A program made the translations under genes and the position numbers. Below, piece by piece: positions 51,915-63,716 of a stretch of 64,000 nucleotides of DNA (position 1 is the first letter of the stretch; every line of letters begins with the position of its first letter). The stretch covers positions 60,769,369 to 60,833,368 of the forward strand of contig OX442314.1 in NCBI GenBank assembly GCA_949358305.1. Direction: 5' to 3'. The notes under the pieces are model-generated. The model did no database searches and was not told where the DNA came from. It saw only the letters and a list, made by a program, of their open reading frames with translations. Source of the DNA: Strigamia acuminata. Its lineage: Eukaryota > Arthropoda > Chilopoda > Geophilomorpha > Linotaeniidae.

Positions 51915-54900
51915 CCAACAAAAGCCAACAACAGCCAACAAAAGCCAACAGAAGCCAACAAAAGCCAACAAAAACCAACAAAATCTGACAAAATCTGACA
52001 AAATCTGAAAAAATCTGACAAAATCTCACAAAATCTCATAAAATCTCCACAAAAGAAAATCCAACAAAATCCAACAAAATCCAACAAAATCCAACAAAAT
52101 CCAACAAAATCAAACAAAATCAAACAAAATCCGACAAAATCTGACAAAATCTGACAAAAGAAAATCTGACAAAATCTGACAAAATCTGACAAAAGCCGAC
52201 AAAAGCCAACATTTGCCAACATTTGCCAACATTTGCCAACATTTGCCAACAAAAGTCAACAAAAGCCAACATTTGCCAACAAAAGCCAACAAAAGCCAAC
52301 AAAAGCCAACAAAAGCCAACAAAAGCCAACAAAAGCCTACAAAAGCCAACATTTGCCAACATTTGCCAACATTTGTCAACATTTGCCAACAAAAGTCAAC
52401 AAAAGCCAACAAAAGCCAACAAAAGCCAACAAAAGCCAACAAAAACCAACAAAAGCCAACAAAAGCCAACAAAAGCCTACAAAAGCTAACATTTGCCAAC
52501 ATTTGTTAACATTTGCCAACAAAAGCCTACAAAAGCCAACATTTGCCAACATTTGCCAACATTTGCCAACAAAAGTCAACAAAAGCCAACAAAAGCCAAC
52601 AAAAGCCAACAAAAGCCAACAAAAGCCAACATTTGCCAACAAAAGCCAACAGAAGCCAACAAAAGCCAACAAAAGCCAACAAAATCTGACAAAATCTGAC
52701 AAAATCTGACAAAATCTCACAAAATCTCACGAAATCTCATAAAATCTCCACAAAAGAAAATCCAACAAAATCCAACAAAATCCAACAAAATCCGACAAAA
52801 TCCGACAAAATCCAACAAAATCCGACAAAATCCGACAAAATCCGACAAAATCCGACAAAATCCGACAAAATCTGACAAAATCTGACAAAAGAAAATCTGA
52901 CAAAATCTGACAAAATCTGACAAAAGCCGACAAAAGCCAACAGAAGCCAACAAAAGCCAACAAAAGCTAACAAAAGCCAACAAAAGCCAACAAAAGCCAA
53001 CAAAAGCCAACAAAAGCCAACAAAAGCCAACAAAAGCCAACAGAAGCCAACAAAAGCCAACAAAAGCCAACAAAAGCCAACAAAAGCCAACATTTGCCAA
53101 CAGAAGCCAACAAAAGCCAACAAAAGCCAACAAAATCTGACAAAATCTGACAAAATCTGACAAAATCTGACAAAATCTCACAAAATCTCATAAAATCTCC
53201 ACAAAAGAAAATCCAACAAAATCCAACAAAATCCAACAAAATCCGACAAAATCCGACAAAATCCAACAAAATCCGACAAAATCCGACAAAATCCGACAAA
53301 ATCCGACAAAATCCGACAAAATCTGACAAAATCTGACAAAAGAAAATCTGACAAAATCTGACAAAATCTGACAAAAGCCGACAAAAGCCAACAGAAGCCA
53401 ACAAAAGCCAACAAAAGCTAACAAAAGCCAACAAAAGCCAACAAAAGCCAACAAAAGCCAACAAAAGCCAACAAAAGCCAACAAAAGCCAACAAAAGCCA
53501 ACAGAAGCCAACAAAAGCCAACAAAAGCCTACAAAAGCCAACATTTGCCAACATTTGTCAACATTTGTCAACATTTGCCAACAAAAGTCAACAAAAGCCA
53601 ACAAAAGCCAACAAAAGCCAACAAAAGCCAACAAAAGCCAACAAAAGCCAACAAAAGCCAACAAAAGCCAACAAAAGCCAACAAAAACCATCAAAAGCCA
53701 ACAAAAGCCAACAAAATCTCACAAAATCTAACAAAATCTGACAAAATTTGACAAAATCTAACAAAATCTGACAAAATCTGACAAAATCTGACAAAATCTG
53801 ACAAAAGAAAATCTGACAAAATCTGACAAAATCCGACAAAATCCAACAAAATCCAACAAAATCCGACAAAATCCGACAAAATCTGACAAAATCCGACAAA
53901 TTCTGACAAAAGCCAACAAAAGCCAATATTTGCCATCATTTGCCAACATTTGTCAACATTTGCCAACAAAAGCCAACAAAAGCCAACAAAAGCCAACAGA
54001 AGCCAACAAAAGCCAACAACAGCCAACAAAAGCCAACAGAAGCCAACAAAAGCCAACAAAAACCAACAAAATCTGACAAAATCTGACAAAATCTGAAAAA
54101 ATCTGACAAAATCTCACAAAATCTCATAAAATCTCCACAAAAGAAAATCCAACAAAATCCAACAAAATCCAACAAAATCCAACAAAATCCAACAAAATCA
54201 AACAAAATCAAACAAAATCCGACAAAATCCGACAAAATCTGACAAAATCTGACAAAAGAAAATCTGACAAAATCTGACAAAATCTGACAAAAGCCGACAA
54301 AAGCCAACAAAATCTGACAAAATCTGACAAAATCTGACAAAATTTGACAAAATCTAACAAAATCTGACAAAATCTGACAAAATCTAACAAAATCTGACAA
54401 AATCTGACAAAATCTGACAAAATCTCACAAAAGAAAATCCAACAAAATCCGAAAAAATCCGAAAAATTCCGACAAAATCCGACAAAATCCGACAAAATCC
54501 GACAAAATCTGACAAATGAAAATCTGACAAAATCTGACAAAATCTGACAAAAGCCGACAAAAGCCAATACTTGCCAACATTTGCCAACATTTGCCAACAA
54601 AAGCCAACAAAAGCCAACAAAAGCCAACAAAAGCTCACAAAAGCCAACAAAATCTCACAAAATCTAACAAAATCTGACAAAATTTGACAAAATCTAACAA
54701 AATCTGACAAAATCTGACAAAATCTGACAAAATCTGACAAAAGAAAATCTGACAAAATCTGACAAAATCTTACAAAAGAAAATCCGACAAAATCCAACAA
54801 AATCCAACAAAATCCGACAAAATCCGACAAAATCTGACAAAATCCGACAAATTCTGACAAAAGCCAACAAAAGCCAACATTTGCCAACATTTGCCAACAA

Positions 54901-55936
54901 AAGTCAACAAAATCTGACAAAATCTAACAAAATCTGACAAAATCTGACAAAATCTGACAAAATCTGACAAAATCTCACAAAAGAAAATCCAACAAAATCC
55001 GAAAAAATCCGAAAAATTCCGACGAAATCCGACAAAATCCGACAAAATCCGACAAAATCCGACAAAATCTGACAAATGAAAATCTGACAAAATCTGACAA
55101 AATCTGACAAAAGCCGACAAAAGCCAATACTTGCCAACATTTGCCAACATTTGCCAACAAAAGCCAACAAAAGCCAACAAAAGCCAACAAAAGCCAACAG
55201 AAGCCAACAGAAGCCAACAAAAGCCAACAAAAGCCAACAAAAGCCAACAAAAGCCAACAAAAGCCAACATTTGCCAACATTTGCCAACAAAAGTCAACAA
55301 AAGCCAACAAAAGCTAACAAAAGCCAACAAAATCTCACAAAATCTAACAAAATCTGACAAAATTTGACAAAATCTAACAAAATCTGACAAAATCTGACAA
55401 AATCTGACAAAATCCGACAAAATCCGACAAAATCCGACAAAATCCGACAAAATCTGACAAATGAAAATCTGACAAAATCTGACAAAATCTGACAAAAGCC
55501 GACAAAAGCCAATACTTGCCAACATTTGCCAACATTTGCCAACAAAAGCCAACAAAAGCCAACAAAAGCCAACAAAAGCCAACAGAAGCCAACAGAAGCC
55601 AACAAAAGCCAACAAAAGCCAACAAAATCTGACAAAATCTGACAAAATCTGACAAAATCTGACAAAATCTCACAAAATCTCACAAAATCTCACAAAAGAA
55701 AATCCAACAAAATCCAACAAAATCCAACAAAATTCGACAAAATCCGACAAAATCCGACAAAATCCGACAAAATCCGACAAAAGCCAACATTTGCCAACAT
55801 TTGCCAACATTTGCCAACAAAAGTCAACAAAAGCCAACATTTGCCAACAAAAGCCAACAAAAGCCAACAAAAGCCAACAAAAGCCAACAAAAGCCAACAA
55901 AAGCCTACAAAAGCCAACATTTGCCAACATTTGCCA
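51915..55936 (+). repeat. 10-bp satellite, second part, with ~450-bp higher-order structure
   Basis: Same units as the first part. The marker segment CTCCACAAAAGAAAATCC recurs, for example at 52746 and 53197 (451 bp apart), and blocks of AAAAGCC, AAAATCC and AAAATCTG units recur in the same order. A (CTCACAAAAGAAAATCC) variant marks later units near 54430, 54975 and 55690. Confidence 0.92.
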
Positions 55937-56590
55937 CCCTTGGTGAATTTTGCCAGGCGGTCCTTTACCCAACGCACCGCGCGTTCTGCCTGCCCGTTAG
56001 ACTGGGCGTAGTATGGGAGGAGAACATATGCTCGACCCCATTTCTCCTCAAAAAACTGGCAAACTCTGCAGACGTGAATTGGGCCCCGTTGTCACTCACC
56101 AAAAGGTGAGGGAGCCTAAAAGTGCTAAAGACACGCCTGAGAATCGAGATTGTGGTGGCCGAAGTGGCCGTTCGCGTCGCCCTCGCCTCGATCCACCCAG
56201 AGTAGGCGTCAACCAACACTGAATAGGGCCGGCATAATTGATATGTACCCTGGCCCATGGCTCCTCGGCACGCGGCCACGAAACAGGCAGTGCGTGCGGT
56301 GGCAACGGTCTGCTTTGCGCGCAGATAACGCACTTCTGCATGAAGTTAATGATTTGCGGGGTAATTCCCGCCCACCACACAGCACTGCGGGCCCTCTTTT
56401 TCATGACCACAATGCCGGGATGGCCTTCATAAAGGAGCCGCAGCAAGGCTGCTGGCACAACCACTCTAGCCCCCCACAAGAAAACTCCCGCCATAAGCGA
56501 GAGTTCTTCAAAACGGTTGGCCTAAACAGCCAACTCAGAGCGACCAGAAAGCGAGGCAAAATTCCCTTCACGGACCGCAGCAACTACCAC
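55937..56590 (-). pseudogene. Integrase part of decayed gypsy copy (element 4, piece 5)
   Basis: The minus strand matches the integrase region of elements 1/2: CVIC, VDAYSGWIEA, SDNGAQFTS. The reading alternates between frames, and small deletions are present. It starts at the code for FTKG, cut by 10-bp satellite on the left, and is interrupted on the right by element 3, with the CCAC duplication at 56587-56590. Confidence 0.88.
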
Positions 56591-56845
56591 TGTGGAGTTT
56601 TTCGGGTGTAAAGGGCGATAACGATCGCCAGGGGGCGGGCGGACACAAACGGAATATGTCCGATAAACGTTTTGGGGGTGAACAGCCAATTGGGGGCCGT
56701 TCTTTGTAATCAACCAATCAGGGTTGACCAGTGTGATATATAATCAGTTTGTTTTGTTTAATAAAATCACTTGAAGTTTAACTAAGCTAGCGGTTGTGTC
56801 TTGGTAATTTCGGGTCAGCTGATCCCAAGTTTGGGATAGTTTACA
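56591..56845 (+). repeat. 5' LTR of element 3
   Basis: 255 bp with TATATAA (TGATATATAATC) and AATAAA at suitable positions. It is followed by TCAGAAGTGGGAT, which resembles the complement of a tRNA-Leu acceptor end and may be the primer site. Confidence 0.88.
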
Positions 56846-57066
56846 TCAGAAGTGGGATAGACGAATCCGATGCGACGATAGAAGGATTCGATGCGACGAT
56901 AGACGATAAAGTAGACGAGAAAGTAGAAGAAGTAAGAGGCGACGACTGTTTTTGGCAACGGGAACGAAAGTCGGGGTAACAAATAGCGCGTAGACGGTTC
57001 GGGAAACGAGAGACGATTCGCCGAATAAACACGTGCTACAAAGGTTAGCCGAACTTCGAACGAGAA

Positions 57067-57531
57067 ATGGCCGACGCGGAAGCAGTATTAGCAAAAATCC
57101 AACGTAAAGAGATCCCAACGTACGAAGATTTAAACGTGCTGAGGACCCGAGAGATCAGACCGCTATTACGGGAGCGAAAAATTGTGCCACAGAAGTTGAA
57201 AACAGACATGTTGACACAATTATGGCGCGCGTTACGTACGGAAGCGGGAATCGTAGAACGAGTAGAAAGCGACGACAAAGATGACGACGAAGAGAAAGAC
57301 GAAGAGAAAGACGAAGAGAAAGTAGAAAACAACGATCCGAAGATAGAAGAAAACGCACCGATACAAGCGATGATGAACGGCGGTTTTAGTGCAGATCAAA
57401 TGCAAAAGCTGATGCAAACGCAAATGAAGCAAATGATGGAGGCAATGCTAGCAAGCAGTACGATATGGGTTGAAGAAACGGGAGTTGACGCCACGAATCG
57501 GGAGATGGGTGTTGGCGCTTTCGGAATATAA
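57067..57531 (+). pseudogene. gag: gag N-terminus of element 3, fused by deletion to pol sequence
   Basis: ATG 57067 starts a frame of 154 codons with an N-terminal helical region and a Lys/Asp/Glu-rich repeat (DEEKDEEKDEEK). After the Met/Gln-rich stretch (about 57450) the sequence jumps into the end of RNase H in another frame. The capsid, nucleocapsid, protease and reverse transcriptase are deleted. Confidence 0.7.
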
Positions 57532-57673
57532 TTTCAAAACAATACATCGACCAGGATTACTCATGGGCCACGTCGACGCCCTGAGTAGGAACGCGGAACT
57601 AGCAAGCGGCGAGGAAACGGAGATGGAACGACGGTTCAAAGTTAACCAAATTAAATTTACAGAAGGCGACTGA
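57470..57673 (+). pseudogene. pol: End of RNase H of element 3
   Basis: Contains RIGRWVLALSEYNF, then HRPG and VDALSR, the usual end of gypsy RNase H. A TGA at 57671-57673 ends the frame; the integrase frame continues in the same phase after it, so one nonsense change separates them. Confidence 0.75.
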
Positions 57674-58972
57674 CTCGTAGCTGCGCAGGAAAGCGATCCC
57701 GAGTGTAAAGAGTTGAAGGACGCGTTGTTGGTGGAAGATAAAAATTTATTAGACGAACGAATGCAGCACAAGATTCGAGGATACAAGATCAAGAAGGGAC
57801 ACGTTTACTTTGAGTTAACGGTGAACGGACGGCGAAGAGATGTGTTGTATTTGCCCAAGATGATGCGGAGACAGATCACGAACGAAGTACATATTAGACA
57901 CGCGCATCCGGGAGTCGACGCAACGATTGAGGCGATTCGGAAGAGATTTTGGTTCCCCAGGATGCGAAGTTACGTGAAAGCAGCCGTAGGAGCGTGTATC
58001 GAGTGTTTGATGAGGAAGGAACCAGGAGGAAAACGAGCCGGCGAGTTGAATATCATCGAGAGGCAAAGGGTGGCGTTCCACACGGTTCACCTGGATCATG
58101 TGGGCCCCTTTCCAAAGAGCGGCATTGGGTACCGACACATTTTGGTGGCGGTATGCAATTTTTCGAAATTGGTTTTTCTGATGCCGGTAAAATCGACGAA
58201 CGCAACGACTACGTGCAGAGAGATTCGGAAGTTATGCGCACGAATGTGGATCCCGACGCGGATTATTACAGATCGAGGAACTGCGTTTACCAACGTGTTG
58301 TTTGCAGAAATGTGCAAAGAATTCGAGATTCGACACGTGCTGACTTCGACGGAAAATCCGAGAGCGAACAGGCTAGTGGAAAGGATGAACCGAACGATAG
58401 TCCCGATGTTGGCGAGCCAAACGACGAAGGACGACGGGAGCGATTGGAGCAGAGGGATTGACAAGGTCGAAATCGCGATCAACTCAAGAGCCAACCAATC
58501 GACCAAGAAAACACCATTGGAGGTGTTGTACGGGTTCCAGCCGAGAACGATCATCGAGCCAAGATTGGCAGCGATAGTAGTTGAGGAAAACGATGAAGAC
58601 AAGACGGAAATCGAAGACGTAAGAAACGAAGCCTACGAAACACTGACGGAAAACCAGATCAAGCAGAAAAAGGCGTTCGATAGACATCGAGGACCAAACC
58701 GGACATACAAAGTTGGGGATATGGTCGTCGTACGAAGGAAAGCGATCGCAATACAAGGCAAAGCGGGAAAACTCAGTAATCTGTACCGAGGACCTTTGCG
58801 AGTAAGTCGGAGGATTTCGAGCACAGTGTACGAGATTACAAGTCTCGAGAACCCGCCTCGATACAAAACGACCGCACCAATCGACCAGATGAAGAAATGG
58901 ACATTCGAGGACGACGCGACATCAGGAGCCGAAGACGAATTAACAAGTGTCGGCGGGGACGCCGACATTTAG
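57674..58972 (+). CDS. Integrase of gypsy element 3
   Basis: Open in one phase from just after the TGA at 57671-57673; the first ATG is at 57713, giving 419 residues. It shows the HHCC zinc motif (HIRHAHPG ... CIECL), the catalytic core with HLDHVGPF, TDRGTAF and a VERMNR glutamate (ENPRANRLVERM), and a GPY/F-like end (LYRGPLRV). The intact frame contrasts with the large deletion upstream. Whether it is expressed is unknown. Confidence 0.8.
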   Translation, partial: LVAAQESDPECKELKDALLVEDKNLLDERMQHKIRGYKIKKGHVYFELTVNGRRRDVLYLPKMMRRQITNEVHIRHAHPGVDATIEAIRKRFWFPRMRSYVKAAVGACIECLMRKEPGGKRAGELNIIERQRVAFHTVHLDHVGPFPKSGIGYRHILVAVCNFSKLVFLMPVKSTNATTTCREIRKLCARMWIPTRIITDRGTAFTNVLFAEMCKEFEIRHVLTSTENPRANRLVERMNRTIVPMLASQTTKDDGSDWSRGIDKVEIAINSRANQSTKKTPLEVLYGFQPRTIIEPRLAAIVVEENDEDKTEIEDVRNEAYETLTENQIKQKKAFDRHRGPNRTYKVGDMVVVRRKAIAIQGKAGKLSNLYRGPLRVSRRISSTVYEITSLENPPRYKTTAPIDQMKKWTFEDDATSGAEDELTSVGGDADI

Positions 58973-58985
58973 TCAGATGACCGAG

Positions 58986-59240
58986 TGTGGAGTTTTTCGG
59001 GTGTAACGGGCGATAACGATCGCCAGGGGGCGGGCGGACACAAACGGAATATGTCCGATAAACGTTTTGGGGGTAAACAGCCAATTGGGGGCCGTTCTTT
59101 GTAATCAACCAATCAGGGTTGACCAGTGTGATATATAATCAGTTTGTTTTGTTTAATAAAATCACTTGAAGTTAACTAGAGCTTGTAGTTGTGTCTTGGT
59201 AATTTCGGGTCAGCTAGTCTCAGCTTTGAGATAGTTTACA
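58986..59240 (+). repeat. 3' LTR of element 3
   Basis: 255 bp. It differs from the 5' LTR at scattered positions, mainly near the end (GATCCCAAGTTTGG versus GTCTCAGCTTTGA), so the insertion is older than element 1. Confidence 0.88.
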
Positions 59241-59656
59241 CCACAATCAATTCGACGTCCACTGAGGTCGCCTTCGCGACTTCCACTGCTGTTAATAAGT
59301 TCTCGCCCTCCATCTCGACCAAAAACACAGGTCGGTCGTCCACTTCAGCCGGCGCCGGATCGCAAGGGAATCTGCTCAAGACATCAGCATTAGAATTGTC
59401 GGCTCCCCTGCGATACTAAAACACATAGGAGTAAGCCGACAAGAGCAAAGCCCAGCGGAGCATCCTGGGGCTGACCACCAAAGGAATTGGGCGGTCAGAC
59501 CCCAAAATGCCCAGCAACGACTTGTGATCGGTGAAGATGGTAAATTCCCTACCCATCAAATAGATATGGAATTTTTTCACAGTGCCTCCTTGTCGATGTG
59601 CGCGTAATTACTCTCGGCGCGGCTGAGGGATCTCGAGGCAAAAGCAACTGGGTGTT
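59241..59656 (-). pseudogene. RNase H part of element 4 (piece 4)
   Basis: The minus strand matches the RNase H / connection region of element 1 (TDHKPLLGILG and FPCDPAPAEVDD regions). Stop codons are present (for example where the YVLRYRR stretch of element 1 is changed, near 59415). Confidence 0.85.
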
Positions 59657-59991
59657 GTTGGGTTTTTCTTGTTCTCCGAGATCCGTAATTTGTGGTTGCT
59701 GATAGATGTGATACATTATTTATTCGGGTTTATTATGTAGTGATTTATTATATAGTTATTATTATATAATTGTATTTTATCCTTGTGTAAACCTTGAGTG
59801 TGTATGTATCGGATGGATTACCGTAGCTGCATATTATGTTATTGTGTATGGCTTTTGTTTAAATTCCCTAGCAACTACTGTTGTATCTTCTCTCTTCTTG
59901 TTTTCTCCATGCTTGCATGGTATTAAAATATGTTATGTTCTTTTTACTCACTTTTGGCCTGGAATTTGTTCATCAATCCATATTTTCTACA
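59657..59991. mobile_element. Solo LTR (family X), 335 bp, in element 4
   Basis: TGTTGGGT...TTCTACA with TSD GGTGT (59652-59656 and 59992-59996). Related to the solo LTR at 763-1042. Confidence 0.85.
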
Positions 59992-60466
59992 GGTGTTCTC
60001 TCTCCAACTCGTCGACGTGGGCCAAGACCGCCCCAACGCCAAACGGGGACGCGTCTGCTGCGATCACCAACGGACGGTGAATGGGAGCGGAGGTTAAAGC
60101 CCGTTTAATCCCGTCAAATGCCCGCTGCCTGCGCTGGTTCCAAACCCAACTTGCGTCCGCGCACAACAGTTCGTATAGCGGAGTTGCCTTGTCGGCCAAG
60201 TGTTCAATGAACACGGCGTAAAACGCCACCATTCCCAAAAAGGTTCTAAGACCCTTCACATCCACGGGCGGTGGGATTGCCAACACTGCCTCCACTTTTG
60301 ACGAGATCGGCCTCACTCCCATCTGGCTAATTGAAAAACCCAAAAAATTCAAGCCACTTTCACAAAATAAACACTTCTCCCTAGCCAGGTGTAAACCCCT
60401 ATCAGCCAATCTACGAAAAATCTGCTCTAAAACCCACAAATGCTCTGGCAGGTCCCACGTTGCTAC
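59992..60466 (-). pseudogene. RT/RNase H part of element 4 (piece 3)
   Basis: A minus-strand frame at 59987-60439 matches the end of RT and start of RNase H of element 1 with amino-acid changes and a missing segment (the TYYDL part). It is interrupted at 60466 by the next insertion. Confidence 0.88.
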
Positions 60467-60904
60467 TGTAGCAGAGGAGTGCGCTCACAGTATGAAATAC
60501 TGTGTGTGGAAGCGAGTTTAAATGCCGAAACACGGCGAATATGAGCGCAATGACGTGCGCGCACCTCCAGCGCTTGAAAATAGTGGAAAATAAAGTCACT
60601 GCACTCTAAAGTGCTCATATGTGACAAACACAATGTAAAAATAAACTAAATGTTTAATAATTTAGGTGGAGAAAATACATGGGTGCTTGCTTGCATGCAA
60701 GCGGCCATTGTGATTGTGAAAAACATACATGTGACACCATCTGGTGTTGGAGTAAACTAATATTAACATGATGCAGGCAGCATTATGCCCAATGTTAAAT
60801 AATGAAAAGAAGTCTAAATAAATACACTAAGCTGCATAATGCAGTAACACACTGATAAATACATGAAATGCATACGGAGGACTATTTGGTATTGGAAAAC
60901 AACA
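60467..60904. mobile_element. Solo LTR (family Y), 438 bp, in element 4
   Basis: TGTAGCAGAG...AAAACAACA with TSD GCTAC (60462-60466 and 60905-60909), splitting the RT active-site region just after the YLDDILVA code. No relation to the other LTRs here. Confidence 0.85.
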
Positions 60905-61766
60905 GCTACAAGAATGTCGTCCAAATAGACAAAAATGCGGGGCATTCCGTCCAGGACCGAAATAATAATCCGCTGGAAAATACCTGGGGATGGCATGGTT
61001 CCAAACGGGAGCCTGGTAACGGCCATTAGGCCTTTCGGGGTGTTCACGGCCGCAATAACAGCTGACCTCTCGGACAGCGGGATTTGCAAGTACGCTTGCC
61101 TAAGGTCAAGCATACTGAACACTCGCGCCCTCCCGATGGAAGCTAGCAACTCGGCTATGCGAGGTAGGGGATACGGGTCCGGCTGTAAATTGGCGTTCAC
61201 GGTGGACCTATAATCTCCGCATAGGCGAACCCCCCGTCCTTCTTCTGCACAGTGACCAGGGGAGTCCCCCACACGGAGAACGGGATTGGCTTGAACACCC
61301 CCTTGGAAATCAAGTCCTCAATCTCCAAACTGACCGCGTCTCTGAGAGGTAGTGGAATAGGCCTGGGCCTGTAAAATCTGGGGACGGCGTCTGGTCTTAA
61401 AATAAGATCAACCGGTTCACCTTTGTAGGTACCAAGGCACTCGCTGAACACGTGCGCATAACGCAATAGCAACTCGCTCAAGGAACCAGCTCTCTGCGCG
61501 CTCGCGCTCGCCATTTCAACGTGATCCACCGGGCTCGCCGACGGGTGTTGACCACTCGCGGCAACTCCATCACCCTCCGCTGGCGCCGCCGAGTCACGTC
61601 CATTTCCTGAAATTAAAGCGGCAGAAATATTATGCCATCCAAACTTTTGCACCGCGTCCCGACCAATAAGGCTAGGGCCTAAACGACCCACCACCACAAA
61701 ATTCACCTTTGCTGTTACCTCACCCATGTGCATATCCAGCCACAGCTGCCCCAACACCTCAACAGG
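60905..61766 (-). pseudogene. Protease-RT part of element 4 (piece 2)
   Basis: Minus-strand frames at 60905-61272 and 61197-61766 match the end of the protease, the linker and the RT of element 1. A small frame break lies at the VQKKDGG region (around 61225). Confidence 0.88.
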
Positions 61767-63053
61767 CACTGCAAAAAAATAGATTTTCGTGGATCAAATA
61801 TTTTGGAAATATAACTGAAATGCGATATTTCCAAACCCGAAAGTTATATATTCCAAATTGTACAAACATCAAATTTCCAATGACTTTCCAACACTGAATG
61901 CAACCGTTTCCAAACTATTTTTCATAGCATGATATATTAAATTTCCAAACAGTAAAACACATATTTCTCAACTAGTAAAGTTAAGATTTCCAAATGTAAA
62001 ATATGAGTTTCCCATCAGTAAATAACAACTTTCCAAATATAAAATTTGATATTTCTTTTTTAATAAAAATTCTAAATTAGTTAAATCTCAAAATAAATCT
62101 CGTAAAAATAAATCCCTAGAAATTTCCATAAAAATTCAATACATCCTAAAAATATGCAGAGGATTCACTTCTGAATCCTGAATCCTAAATTCATTCCTGA
62201 ATCCTGAATCCTAAATTTATTCCTGAATTCTGAATTCATTCCTGAATCCTGAATCCTGAATTCTGAATGCTAAATCCTGAATTTGTTTCTGAATGCATTT
62301 CTGAATCCTGAATCCTGAATCCTGAATCCTGAATCCATTTCTGAATCCATTTCTGAATCCTAAATCCTGAATTCATTCCTGAATCCTGAATTCTGAATTT
62401 ATGAATCTTGAATCCAATAATCTTAAATCCTGAATTCATAAACCAAGGCTATAATCATAGCCTAATACAAAAAATGAGCAAAATCAACTGAAGGCAGTGA
62501 TTAAAACTAGCATTGATATGATGGTGTAACAAATTCTAGAATTAAATTAAAATGTTACACTACAAAACTCTAACAATAATAATCTAATTATTTGTTGAAG
62601 TAGAAATCATAAAACCAATCCCATATTTAATAAATATAAATTTTGAATTAGTTTTGAATTATGTTCGCCATCTGGTGATAAACCCATAAATTTTAAAAGC
62701 TGGAAACATAGGATCTTTAGTCATTAATTTTTAGCCTTGTGAAATGAATGGAAATACAAATTTCCTAATCTAATTTACATTAACATTCCATACAATTACA
62801 ATAACTTGCAACATCATCTTTCAGTGTTTAAAATTTATAGAAATTTAAATTTCCAAACCTAGTTTACATTAGCTTTCCACACATTTAACAAAAACTAAAA
62901 TGTCATCTTTCAGTGTTGTAAATTTACAGAAATTCAACTTTCCATAAAATATTTCACATTTCCTTTCCATTTTATTTCCAAACTGTAATTTGTCCAATTT
63001 CACCATTAACTTTCCAATAATTTTTTTTTTGACATCCAAAATTTTTTGCAGTG
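61767..63053. mobile_element. Non-autonomous DNA transposon with CACTG termini (copy 2)
   Basis: CACTGCAAAAAA at 61767 and its reverse complement ending at 63053. TSD AGG (61764-61766 and 63054-63056). Subterminal TTTCCAA/TTGGAAA motifs as in copy 1. It contains a 7-bp CTGAATC array and no transposase. Confidence 0.8.
62170..62440. repeat. 7-bp tandem repeat CTGAATC
   Basis: About 270 bp of CTGAATC/CTAAATC/CTGAATT units with interspersed TTCATTC. It lies inside DNA transposon copy 2. Confidence 0.88.
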
Positions 63054-63716
63054 AGGTTGGTGTTGATATGCAAACAGCTTGACTGAGGTGGGGGTAATCG
63101 CCCTTCTTGATATTAGACATTGCAATCAGCCACATTTAACACATCATGCCAGTGTCTAGTAATAAATTAAACCTAAAAGAATTCAACACCACCTGCACTA
63201 AAAGGGGTGGCGACCTCACTCTCGCTCCAATCACGTGAAACAAGGCAAAATCCTCATCCTGTTCCTGGATGACATTGATTGGAATGTTCCGCTGCCTCCA
63301 CTTCTCCTCCGGTGCCCCTGCACCACCGAAACTGCCGTCAACTTCAGGCGGGAACGTCGCCGGTGGGCAAGCCCCCTCCTGGTCATTTGCTTTCTTATGC
63401 CACTCACCAATCAACCGTCCACCCGCTCTTTGATCTTGACTGGCTCTCAGTCCCAGCGCTGGCTCAAAAGGGCAATCCCTTACAAAATGCGGTCCGCCGC
63501 AACGAAAACAGTCGACGAGCGTGCCATCCCTTTTTACAGGCTGGCCGCCTCGCCCACTACTCTGCCCCTGGCGCCCGCGCCAAGGTCGCTGAAACGATCC
63601 GCGTTAAGCGCTGGTCCCTGCGCCTGAAAAACCGGGTGTGCTGAATTGGTTGGCTCTTCCACGGCCCCTCTGCGGACCGCGGCGGCCACCCAACGACAAC
63701 TGCTTCAGTGCCGCCG
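63054..63716 (-). pseudogene. Gag-protease part of element 4 (piece 1)
   Basis: The minus strand matches the nucleocapsid and protease of elements 1/2, including the zinc-knuckle region (around 63490-63520) and DTG (near 63145). After DTG the frame is disrupted by substitutions and a deletion. The element is cut at 63716 by 41-bp satellite, so its LTR and gag start are missing. Confidence 0.88.

Larger units (their letters stand above)
56591..59240 (+). mobile_element. Internally deleted gypsy element 3, nested in element 4
   Basis: Two 255-bp LTRs (56591-56845 and 58986-59240), TGTGGAG...TTTACA, with a few differences. TSD CCAC at 56587-56590 and 59241-59244; the host sequence rejoins exactly when the insert is removed. 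Only the start of gag, the end of RNase H and the integrase remain. It is a different gypsy lineage from elements 1, 2 and 4. Confidence 0.9.

Noticed and set aside
50337-55645. Overlapping frames up to about 290 codons in the 10-bp satellite (FVGFCWLLLA or NKSQQKPTKA peptides), some with a hydrophobic, membrane-like look
   Set aside because: They are by-products of a stop-free 10-bp repeat, open on both strands at once, with no promoter or start context.
56846-56858. Firm tRNA-Leu primer site for element 3
   Set aside because: TCAGAAGTGGGAT resembles a tRNA-Leu acceptor complement but lacks the expected TGG start, so it is kept only as a possibility in the LTR entry.
62236-62439. 67-codon minus-strand frame in the CTGAATC array
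   Set aside because: It is a product of the 7-bp repeat only.
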